A stretch of DNA of 64,000 nucleotides, from assembly GCF_021347895.1 (NCBI RefSeq), contig NC_067121.1, forward strand, positions 13,279,962-13,343,961, read 5' to 3'. This DNA comes from Acanthochromis polyacanthus. Taxonomy: Eukaryota > Chordata > Actinopteri > Pomacentridae. The notes below the pieces were generated by a model. That model saw nothing but the letters and a program-made list of their open reading frames with translations, searched no databases and was not told where the DNA came from. Position 1 is the first letter of the stretch. Each line of letters begins with the position of its first letter. Shown in pieces: positions 25,134 through 35,100 of the stretch. The position numbers and the translations under genes are program-made.

Positions 25134-26967
25134 CCTTCTGTGCAGAATCTCTCCATCAGCTGAATGCACCACCACAGTCGAATTGCTGGCATTTCCCCCT
25201 TAAGACAAATACAATATAACCTAAATCAAAAATTGGACACTGGCATTGGTATTTTGGTGGTACATTCTAAAACAGCTTACCTCTGTGAATGTCAGCGGAG
25301 ACGAGGTGCAGATGCAGAGAGCATACTGTAAAATAAAAACAAACCTTTAACATGTTGAGACATTATATTCAAGCAAGGGCAAAAAAAAATCCTCACCATC
25401 AGCATGAAGATGCCACAGCAATTTCCCGAGGACTGATAGGGAAACAACTAAAAAAGGAAAGGTGTCTTTAATGAAGACAGCTTACATAAATTTGCAATTT
25501 TTTTGCATTTATATGTACTTGATGAGCTTGCAAAATTTTAGATTGAAAGCATACCTCAAGGTCTCTTCCCATTTTTTCTGTCCAGGATCCAGGGTCAATG
25601 AAGGCCGCTACCGATCTGGCATTGTAGATAATACACATTAGACAAAAATCGAATGTGTGCAAGAAAAAGGAGGAGCCTAAGAACAAGGCTCCCTGCTGAT
25701 CTTTTAGCCTGAGAACGAGGCTTCCTGCTGATCTTTTAGCCTGAGAACGAGGCTCGTTTTAGACAATCTAGCCAAAGAACCCACTTGGCCATTGAACAAG
25801 GCCAGAGCAATTTTTCATTTCTTTAGTGTCAACCTAAACATGATTCGGTAGAGATCATCTCCAAAACCATCAGGGAGAAGTGAGTCCAGAAAGAGTATCT
25901 GTCTCTCAGCTACCAATATAGCCTGCAATAGACAGTTGTTGTCATCATCCATGAAAACACATCACATCAATCTCAGCTATTTTCTATCATATATATAAAA
26001 AAAAAAAACAGGGTTAGAAAGATCAAGTGCACTCACACAGAGCAGATAGTGGTCAGGTCTACCCGCCTGCCTACTCCAAGCTGGAAACAGCAGGATGTCT
26101 TTGGACCTAAAGTCATCCTACAGGTATTGGCAGAAATTAGTACACATACATATACACAGGAGCAAAAACAAAAAAAGAAACATACTGGCAAGCAGCGCAG
26201 CAGGTTGACTTGTTGATCCTTCCAGGTGGCCACAGCGTAGAGGTCAGCAATGTGAACATCTTTTCCCTAAAGATAACACGGTCAAAGATAATCAATACAC
26301 ATCCACTATTATGGCTAAAAGTTAGAAAAAGGTGTACTGGTAATATAGATCACATGTCTTTGTGCAGCTTCCCCCACGATCTTGAGACAAGCATTCCCGA
26401 TCTGAAATAAATAGAAAAAAGCAATAGAATATGGTTTAAATTGGTATTTTCAAAATCCTGCATTACAAGATGTTTTCTTTGCAATGCATTAGACTAAGCA
26501 ACAAGACACACTCACAGTGGATTCCATGCATTGCTCCAAACCTAGGCTCCAAAAGTCCTCCCGAGTGAGGTAGGTATTGCCCTCCTTCACTAGGAGCTCC
26601 CCTGGAGGACGGTTTTGGTCCAAGACATACTCCAGCTAAATGAAAGGAGCATTTCATGTCATTATACTTGAGTTAGTTGTGAAATAAAATGGACATGATG
26701 GTTAAAAAAAAAATGAAGACACAGATGAAAAGTGTAACTACAAAGTTAACTACAAAGTTGTCATCTCTTAGCAGTTCTAAAACCATCATTAACTTTGTCT
26801 TATTAAAGTTTAACATGACTGCAAAGAAAGACACTTTACCAGACTGGACTGAAGAGGGTCCAAGTCTTTGTGCCACTTTGCTCCACGACTGGCATAAAGA
26901 TGATCAATTTGCCATTCAAAACTCACATATGCGTGGTCCAGGAGAAACTTCCTCTCTGTTGATGGAT
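25134..26967 (-). CDS. Ulp1/C48-like cysteine protease module
   Basis: Ten phase-consistent exons are seen. The catalytic pattern of SUMO-protease-like C48 peptidases is spread over four of them: PAWSRQAGRPDHYLLC (His), QILFLDSLLPDGFG (Asp), and FPYQSSGNCCGIFMLM (Gln and Cys). Upstream exons include LDHAYVSFEWQIDHLYASRG and GNTYLTREDFWSLGLEQC. The first exon follows the TGA of the integrase module, but a GTAAGA donor 10 bases beyond that TGA joins to it in phase, so both modules were probably one protein. The protease likely processes a fusion partner or a ubiquitin-like modifier; that is inference from the family. Confidence 0.72.
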
Positions 26968-27079
26968 CTGATAAAATGCAAATATGTGGCATGACTTACA
27001 AACCTGTATCCATCTTTTTTAATATAAAATTGATATTTCATTCTAAATACTTATTTTTTCTAATCATCTTACTCTTTGA

Positions 27080-28954
27080 TCAGTGGTAGTTCCTCAGCCT
27101 GGACATGTTTACCCTCTGGAAATTTTCTCCCTTCACAATAGTGGCCATCCCCTTTGGTGTGATGCTGGCCACAGTGTATGGTCCTTGGTGCTGGTGTAGC
27201 GTGTCCCCTGTGCGTCTCCGTTTTGGATCTCCGGACAGAAGAACCTCATCACCTGCCTGAATGAAACACTCTCTTATGTGTTTCCGTTTCTGCTTTCCAA
27301 AGGTCTTCTGAGTGTCCTGAGCCCTCTCAATGTTGCGACGAACCTAATAAAAAATTACATGATAAGCAAAGACAGAGAAAGACGAAATTATTCACTATGT
27401 TGCCAAACAAGACAAAGGGAATGTGGTTCTCCAGCTTCTTCCATTAGAGAAACCAAACCAAACCTCCCTTCAAATGTACATACCGTTTCATTGAGAACTG
27501 TCATCTCCTGAACTCTGGTGTCAATGTCCTCTTCGGGGTTGGCAACCACAAAGTCATCTTTCATGGGACAGGCATTCATCACAGCAGGAAGACGCGGATG
27601 CCGGTGGAAGAGAAGGAAATACGGAGTGTGGCGGGTGGAGTGCTGATAACAGAGATACTCTCCATTAATTAATTTCTTGTCAATAACTGTTTTTAAAACT
27701 TAGTTTGAAATACATTCTTAAAAGATGGTACACTGAGAAGCATCTTACAACTAATACAAAATGTCATATATAAAATGTGAAAGCAAGAACAACCTGCTTT
27801 GCAGTGTTGATGCCGTACACCACAGCAGGGAGGTGGACGTCCCAGTCATCATGGTTCTGGTTGACGTACTTTCTTAGAGTACGTTTGATGTTCTGGTTGG
27901 TCCTTTCATCCTTTTAATTGGACTGTATTTAGAAATAGATAAATAATCAGGACCGATATCAACGGCGTTGCTCAAGGGCAGATATTCAAATACTTACCTG
28001 TCCATTGGTCTGGGGGTGGTAGGCACTGGAGACAGCATGTTTAATGTTTAGGGTGCTGAAAATGCTGTCATTGAGCTGCAGTGACATGAACAGACTCAGC
28101 CTAAATACATTACATCTTATATCGATGTATGAAAAATTAAAAAAAATGCAAAACTTTACCTTGTTCACAAACTCCTTTCCTTGGTCAGTTATGATTTTCC
28201 TGACCATGCCAAACGTGTACAACTTGGAGATCACGATTGCAGAGACCTCAGCTGCAGTCTTGGACTTCAGAGGTTCTGCAATTACCCACTTGGTATACAG
28301 GTCAGTCATGGTCAGGATATACTGGTTCCCTCGACCTGTTTCCGGGAGCGGACCAATTAAATCCATCCCTAGCACCTCCCAAGGTTCTTTAACCTGCAGA
28401 TCAGAGAATTTATCAAATACAAATTTAAAGCTAGCGCCCCCAACTGCAGCACACAAGCTCGTTATTAGCATGACAATTAAAATTAGTCATGAGGTTTTAA
28501 GATGTACCTTGATGGGATGTAAGGCTGGCGCTACTGTCTTAATTGGGTCATTCATCTGGCAGCGATGACAACATCTGACCTAAAATACAAATGAAGATAT
28601 ATTTCAAGCAACATGTCGAGGATAATGAAAAGACGGTTGACGTGAACTGAAAAAAACAGTGAAACAGATAAAAACAAAACTAGTGTGTAAGTAAACGCGC
28701 TCATGCATAATTATAAATAAATGTTCAGATTAAGGCTTAACCCAAGTAAGGCCTTACCCATTCATTGGTGTCCTCAATCATGGTTGGCCAGTAGTAGCCA
28801 GCAACAACTCTGTTTCGGGTACCTCTGGCACCATTATGATTCCCAGTACCAGGGTTGTTGTGGCACTCCATTAGCACAGCCTTCTTCTCCTCCTCTGACA
28901 AGACGACCAGGCGCATATACTGCATGCTGGGGCCAGTATAGAAGAGTCTGTTGT
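27080..28954 (-). CDS. Ginger1-type integrase/transposase module (seven exons)
   Basis: The module starts with an H2C2 zinc module: ECHNNPGTGNHNG in the first exon, then RCCHRCQ in the second. The DDE core follows: GMDLIGPLPETGRGNQYI gives the first Asp, MVRKIITDQGKEF the second, and the next exons give YHPQTNGQ and then DERTNQ with the Glu. Spacing is D-58-D-35-E, as in gypsy integrases. A GPY/F-like motif (GPYTVASITPKG) is in the seventh exon. All six junctions keep phase. The frame meets TGA at 27082-27080 after SRLRNY. It would cut and join DNA at element ends. There is no reverse transcriptase or gag nearby. Confidence 0.8.
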
Positions 28955-29235
28955 CTGTTATAGGATGAAAATGAAAAAGGTAAGAGTGTTGCTGACTGAA
29001 GTATGATGAAATACGCATATCTTATAGGGATTAGACAAGCAGAGTTTTTTTTAAGATGAACTTAAAGATGAACTAATATGGCACAATTAACTACATTTGG
29101 ACAAAAAAATTATGCAACTTGATGATGTTTTATGACTAGTGAGGTGCTGCTATTGTTCCCTTGGTGGTAGCCTTTGCTTACTGCTTTTTGCAAATAACTG
29201 ACCCGTTCAGAGAATAATAATAATCAGTTTAGAGT

Positions 29236-29640
29236 GTGTGTATGTGTGTTCTTAGGTGGCAAACAATATTAAGTGTTGACGATGCTTTGAAGATGATTGT
29301 TGATGAAAATGTAAGTGACAGGGAGCAGCTCAGGAAAGATGATGATAGTGATGGTGATGGTAATGATAGTGTGGATGAGGACTGGACTCTTTCTGCAAGG
29401 ACTGACGACACTGACTAGTGATGATGAACCAGACGACGAGTGTAAAAGTCCCAGTCGAAGACACGACAAAAACCAAAGAACAGAACACCAAAGCAGTCAG
29501 CAAAGGCCAAATTAAAAAAAAAAAAAAATGAAGCAGTATCAGTGGAAAAGAAAACAGTTTGAGTATCCATTATAAGAAATACAGCTTGCAAACAAGGACA
29601 GAAGCTATTTTCAAGTCTACCACAATGCATAATAAAAGAT
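29236..29640 (+). pseudogene. piggyBac-like transposase N-terminal fragment
   Basis: The frame reads SVDDALKMIVDENVSDREQ, then an acidic stretch ending DEDWTL, and in a neighbouring frame QYQWKRKQFEYP. An opening helix followed by an acidic D/E/S-rich tract and W-rich basic words resembles N-termini of vertebrate piggyBac-derived transposases. Stops and frame changes break it, and no DDD catalytic domain follows. It is only a moderate match; a chance acidic repeat is the alternative. Confidence 0.4.
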
Positions 29641-30849
29641 TGTGAGCCACAAAATGAGCCAAAATAACCGAAAAGTTACGCTTCTGCTCTGTCAGTTCCA
29701 TTGGTGGATTTTTTCCCCATAACTACTTGATTGCACATAGCAGATACAGTAGTAGTAACAATAATGGAAAACATATAGATTTTTTATGTATGGGATTACC
29801 AAGTTATTATAGATTTTCTTATATTTTCCTTGTTAAAACAGGGATATGTAGAGCATTAATGCCTGGTGTATCAAAAATGATACAAATTGAAACTCACATT
29901 TAAAAATGATATTTAAAAAATGTTTATTCAATGGCTCCAATTTCAAAAAATAGAATTTTCTGTCAATTACTTAATGATTCAAGAATAACCCTTTAAGCTG
30001 CAGTCAATTCCAGCCATTTTCAGTACAAAAAAAATCGCTAATATTCTATTTGTAAATAAAAATATGACGAGAAATACAGGGAATATTGGACGCGCATCGC
30101 GAGGTGCAGTTCCTTGAAAACGACCTATTCGTGGATTATATACCGACTTCAAGACATGTTTTGGACAAAATATGTTACTGGCTTGTTTCGTCTGGATGTC
30201 CAAGGTTGGATTATGGCCGTTTTTTGTGGAATATTTTCATCTGTGTGTAATAATGAACCCGGAAATGCGAGTCGCGCTGTGTAGGTTGAAGCCGGGTATA
30301 GAGAACGGATGGATGGATATTCGTTGTTTGTCGGACAAATGTGGTTATATTACCCGCTGTGGTAATCACATCTGAAAGTGGTTTATACCGGCGGATTCAT
30401 GAGAATCTAAGCTTTCCATCGGCGTATAGTGTTTGTATAATCGCGTTTGCAGTTTCAGACATTTAGCAAATTGCTTATGCAGATCTCAAAGTGTACCGCG
30501 GGCGGGACACTGAAGCACAACTGAAGCGCAACGGGTTTTAAGCTAGTAGTACGAACCTTTAGTAGTGAAACTGGGCGCCATTCTCCTCACTCTACGGCGA
30601 TCTGCTTCTGTCGGAGGAAGCACTCCGTTAAGGAGAAAAGTTTGTAGCTGCTTGTACACTGTAGCATCCATGTCACTTTCCGTTATATATATATAAATAT
30701 ATATATGTATATATGTGTGTGTGTGTGTGTGTGTTCCAAAAGATAGTCCAAAAGAGTGAACTTGCTTGTGCTAAAGCTGCTGTCGAGCAAGAGTCGAAGC
30801 TGTCGCAAATCGCTCGGGGCTGAGAGCTGTCTGTCGCAAATCGCTGGCG
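29641..30849. other. Non-coding stretch, possibly transposon remnant
   Basis: No gene is recognised. AT-rich sequence up to about 30050 may be the 3' part of the piggyBac-like element. From 30060 it becomes CpG-richer. A small AT/GT microsatellite lies at 30685-30733. Confidence 0.4.
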
Positions 30850-30930
30850 AGTAGCGGAAGTGACGTACTTTTCGCACATGCGCAGTACAAATCGGGTTTC
30901 CGGAACGGATCGGGTAGCGACACTGACACC
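30850..30930 (-). repeat. Inverted copy of the repeat at 22036-22115
   Basis: It is the reverse complement of the 'gtcgctacccgatccgt...tttgtactgcgcatgtgcga' block, with about 90 percent identity by eye. Confidence 0.7.
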
Positions 30931-31265
30931 AAGAAATAGAAAAATGCAAATCAGTTTGCTCTGGGCGGGGCTTCAATTCAGGGTGGGGAGTCGTACCTGC
31001 ACACAGGCTTCTTTCCTGACGCCAACTCCGACCACGGCTGAAGTGAAGCCGTGTCACCGTGGAGCTTCCGCTGATTCTGCCATCAGACACTGAAAGGATG
31101 CTGCTCATTCAGTAAATTAATGTTTATTTTCTTATCAGTGGCAGAATAAGCCGAAGCTCAACAGTGACATGGCTTCACTTCAGCCGTGCTGGGAGCTGGT
31201 GTCAGGCAGGAGTCCTGTGTTCAGAATCCCCGCCCAGAGCAAACTGATTTGCATTTTTCCTTTTA
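30931..31265. repeat. Foldback element, arms of about 130 bp
   Basis: The left arm includes 'aaaaatgcaaatcagtttgc', 'tctgggcgggg', 'ggctgaagtgaagcc' and 'gattctgcca'. The right arm carries their reverse complements in mirrored order ('tggcagaataagcc', 'ggcttcacttcagcc', 'ccccgcccagagc', 'aaactgatttgcattttt'). The spacer is about 70 bp. Confidence 0.8.
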
Positions 31266-31566
31266 TTGGTGGACTAAGGAAATATAAAGGGAAATCAATA
31301 AATCAATCAATAAATAAATAAATGTTGAAATATAAAGAGAAATAAATAAATAAATGTGGAAATATAAAGACAAATAAATAAATAAATAAAAGGAAAAAAC
31401 AGAAAAGGTAAAAGCAAAGACAAATTTTCCCTTTTTATTTATTTATTTATTTCTCTTTATATTTCCACATTTATTTATTTATTTCTCTTTATATTTTCAC
31501 ATTTATTTATTTATTTATTTATTTATTTCTCTTTATATTTCCACATTTATTTATTTATTTATATTT
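31266..31566. repeat. Foldback of AAAT-rich minisatellite units
   Basis: The left half repeats 'aaatataaagagaaataaat' type units of 30-40 bp. After a spacer near 31400-31425 the right half carries the reverse complements ('atttatttctctttatattt'). Confidence 0.85.
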
Positions 31567-31569
31567 TGA

Positions 31570-31797
31570 TTTGGCACTCCTGTGACTCCATACACCCATA
31601 CCAGTGAGCAACATGGAATTGCTGTGGAGAACCTTGTCAGCAGTTTCAAAAGTTTTTGCACAAGTATTCTAGACTCTATAACTCCAGTAAGATATAAACA
31701 GCAAAAAACGTATTCTCTGCCATGGCTGAATGAAGATTTTCGGATCTTAAAGAAACAATATAGGAAAGCTGAACGTAAGTGGAAAAGGGACAAGCTT
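31570..31797 (+). mobile_element. L2-like LINE fragment
   Basis: It encodes HTSEQHGIAVENLVSSFKS and YSLPWLNEDFRILKKQYRKA, the segment after the endonuclease domain in fish L2-like ORF2. It is about 97 percent identical by eye to the inverted copy at 14171-14395. It stops exactly where P-element sequence begins. Confidence 0.75.
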
Positions 31798-31855
31798 GTG
31801 TCTCCGTAGGCACGCCGCTCTGAGGGGCGTGTCGTATCGACTCTTCATATCTATG
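31798..31855. mobile_element. P-element right end
   Basis: 'gtgtctccgtaggcacgccg' and 'cgactcttcatatctatg' match the right end of the element at 20889-20941 and, inverted, the left end at 17589 (CATAGATATGAAGAG). The next 8 bases are gtgggggg. The bases before the left end at 17589 are ctgggggg, a 7/8 match. Confidence 0.7.
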
Positions 31856-31895
31856 GTGGGGGGCGCTTCTGCTTTGTTGAGGGGGATGAGACTCG

Positions 31896-31903
31896 TGACG
31901 TCA
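31896..31903. promoter_or_regulatory. Consensus cAMP-response element TGACGTCA
   Basis: A perfect palindromic CRE in a CpG-rich stretch 79 bases upstream of the start codon at 31982. It is a plausible promoter element of the SAMD3-like gene; function is inferred from sequence only. Confidence 0.5.
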
Positions 31904-31981
31904 TTGCGCGGGAGGAGAGCTACCGAAAAAACGAGGTTGGAGACGAAGCACGTTTCCTCTTGTGCAACTTTCCGTCTGAAA

Positions 31982-32150
31982 ATGTCCACACTCCAAACGC
32001 TGAAAACGTTTATCAACCAGCGGCTCACTGTGGCTGTAGAGGAGATATTCGGCCTGCTGGAAACAACAATTTCCAACTATGAAGAGGAGATTAATCGCCA
32101 GCGCAGGCTGATAGAAGATGAGAGGTCTGAGTTCCTTATCAAAAAAACAG
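31982..32150 (+). CDS. SAMD3-like exon 1 (zinc-finger-gene-type coiled coil)
   Basis: The ATG at 31982 opens [38 protein letters not shown] and [11 protein letters not shown], then a donor ACAG|GTTTGT. This helix is the typical first exon of many fish C2H2 zinc-finger genes. It ends in phase 1 and joins exon 2 cleanly (GAT codon). Whether the real transcript uses this exon or starts within exon 2 (ATG at 34215) needs RNA evidence. Confidence 0.7.
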
Positions 32151-35100
32151 GTTTGTTCAAAATTTTCTTGAATGCTGCTCTCTTTACAGTCATATCCCCC
32201 TCTTTTCTTATGCCACAAGCTACTGCTTGCCCCAGTGACCAAACAACTGAACAGTGGTTCTGTAGCGTTGGAAATAAGCTCATCTAGCCAGTCACTGCTA
32301 CGTCAAGCCAGACCTGATTAAAGCCGGTAGAGCTTGTAAATGCTTTCATAGTATCAGCGTAAGAATAATTAAAAAAAAGAGCGGGGTGGTTTTCATACAT
32401 TATTAGTGGCCTCATGGATAAATGTACAAAATTTTCCGGGTTGAATTTGGCTTTATTTGTGAGACAGTCACTGGTGTGCTTTAACGCTCGTATCATTGAT
32501 TTATTGTGATAGGGATGACACCGGAAGTATATCCGAACTTTTCAAAAAGCAACACTGAACACAAACAAGTTGAGTCGGGCTGAGGGCTGGACTGATAGAC
32601 TGTATAATAAAGATTATGATCTTTATTTTAAATTACGTAGTGACATTAGTGGGTCAGCAGCAATGTTGAGCTGAAAGTCAGTTTTCAGTATCATGTCTCG
32701 TTTACCAAATAATTTCCTGAAGATTGTTTATGAGCGATACAGATTCTCAGCTGAGGGAATATTTTATATCTGCAAACATGTTGATCTGTACGTTACTAGT
32801 CACATTGAATGAATCTGTGAAGTTATAGTGTCACAGATTGTATTCATGGTGTTGCCAAGGGAACATGTATTTTGTTTCGTTACACAGAAATCATATTAAA
32901 CTCAAATTTGCACAGAAAGTGAGTTTATTTACTTTCTTTGTACTGCCTTATCTTGATCACAAGACATTTTTTTTTCTTTTTACAAACACAAAATGACATT
33001 TTTACAACAATGTCAGCTTGACCATCTTGATTTGCCTGATTTCATATAGCATAAAATCGGGATAAAATATTTTATAATTTGAACTTGGTATATCAAATAC
33101 CTTCTGGACTAAAACTCTTTTAAAACATTGTCACATCAGCATGCATTATCAGCAACCTTCAAGAAAAAGTCAATTCTGACCAAATTTTTGTTGCGTGTAG
33201 AACTGTTTAATTTTGTAATACCAATATGTCATTTTGTGTTTAGTAAAAAATTGACTGCCACAGATGTTCCTGAAATTAGCTTCAGAGATGGAAAACACAC
33301 TTTTTAGGACATTTTAACTATTTATTTTCAGGAAGGATTGTTTTGATTTCTTTTAAACTTTTTGAAGAGAATGTCTTCATGTCCATTGAAAACATAGAAA
33401 CAGTTAAAAATGTTATATTACTAACAATAAAAAGTTTGCAGCTGCTCACTTACAAATAAATGACCTTCTGGATAAATTGAGAGCAGTTTGCCCTGACATT
33501 AAATCAGTCCTCCTGTATTTGAGACTTCAGAAACAACATGATTGTATCCTCAGAGATTTCTGCTATGTTCTGGACTGGTGCATGAAAGTGACCAGTGGAT
33601 GAAATCAGAGGATAAAGCTTTTCCTTTGTGTTTTTCATTTTGACATTTTAAAAAATCTAATCTGTTAACAGCTTTTTAAATTGCCTTCATTTTATTTCAC
33701 AGTTCACTGTTTTAAAGGTAAAATCCAACATATATTAATGTGATTTTTTTTTAGTATTAGCACTGAATTAAGATGTTGCAGTCTGCAAATATCACTCAAC
33801 CTGATAGCACTGAAAAGGTTTTTGATGTTTGCGGTTCCCTTCAGTTTTACATCCCACTGAAATCTGTGGTCAGATGTTACCTGCAGTTCAGAGTTTGAGA
33901 GTGCAGTTTAATTGTTGGTGGTAGTAAATATCAGATATTTAAGGCTTTTTGTTCAATAATACTATATCGTTGTCTAGTGTACCCAAACTACAAGCTATAA
34001 AAACTCATTGTCAGTGTACAATTGATTGTTGGGCTTGTGTTGATATGTTTTTATGTTCTCTAAAGGCTATAAATGGATGATGTAGCTTGGGGTTACGGTG
34101 AGAAATCCTGGATTTTGGAGCAAAGACAGGAGTATTGCTGGTTGTCCTTTTAAAACCACAGGCATTTAACTCTATGAATTTATGACCATTTCTGTGTTTC
34201 TTTTATGTGCAGATATGCAACAAGCAATGAGATTTCGAGTCATCATTGATCATGATATCAAGAAGATTACTTTCCAAAATGGCATCCCCTCATCAGTGGA
34301 GGACTTCATTAAAGTATTTAAACAAGCTTTTTCCATCACCACAGACATAAGCCTTCAGTACAAAGATGTTGACTTCGATGACTTCTTCACACTAACATCT
34401 ACAAGTGACCTGAAGGATAAAGACACGCTGAAAGTAGTGCATGTGCCACCGGGCATAATAATGACCACGGTCCCTCATGAGCGCAACCCAGACAACTCTG
34501 ATGTGTCCTCTGTGGATGATCTGCTCTCAGTGGATTCACAAGACAATCTGATTCCCAGTCCACCTGTCACTGAGAGGCAAAACTTGTGGCCTGCCCTGTT
34601 CCCCATTCCAATCTTCTCCTACAATACTGAGATGGCTTTGAGGCAAGGCAATGAGAAGTTTCTAAAAGATGGAACTCCCCTAACAATACCAAGCATCAAA
34701 TCAGACATTTTGGAGCGCCTGGCTGAGACCATGTTTTCCTATACAGCATATCCCAATGACCCACAGAGGGCGGCAGTTGCACAGGCACTAATAGAGAAGC
34801 ATCCATGCTTGAGGGAGCCAGGCTCTTTTAATGGATGCTATGGGTGGCAGCAAAGTTTAAAATACAAATGTGCAAACTACAGAAGCAAATTAAAAGCACA
34901 CGGAAACCCTGAACTGATTATAAATACACTTAAGCACAAGCAGGAGGGCGACAGAAAACCTGCCAAAAATGTCAAAAAACCGAGGAAATCTGAGGTGAAC
35001 TACCTCCCCCCACATCCAGTGGGTGAAACAGACAGTAGTCTGGAAAATGTGAGACTTGAGCTTATAGCAATGAGCAAGATACAGGACAATGGCCAGATGA

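Larger units (their letters stand above)
23867..28954 (-). mobile_element. Ginger1-type gene: integrase + Ulp1 protease + F-box, about 21 exons
   Basis: I rebuilt this by joining exons bounded by GT-AG sites with matching phase. Minus-strand order: 28954-28758, 28579-28508, 28393-28160, 28075-27998, 27910-27794, 27642-27484, 27343-27069, 26967-26840, 26635-26516, 26401-26354, 26266-26186, 26117-26037, 25922-25834, 25615-25555, 25447-25397, 25325-25281, 25198-25134, 24966-24822, (24683-24656 doubtful), 24435-24282, 24185-24075, 23964-23867. Ginger1 transposons are known to encode gypsy-like integrases with GPY/F motifs fused to Ulp1 or OTU proteases. No TIRs were recognised, and the 5' exons are missing next to a piggyBac-like fragment. 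It may be a decayed transposon or a domesticated gene. Confidence 0.75.

Noticed and set aside
23867..28954. Reading the integrase as part of a gypsy LTR retrotransposon
   Set aside because: No gag, protease of retroviral type, reverse transcriptase, RNase H or LTRs nearby. Many introns and a Ulp1-like module fit Ginger1 better.
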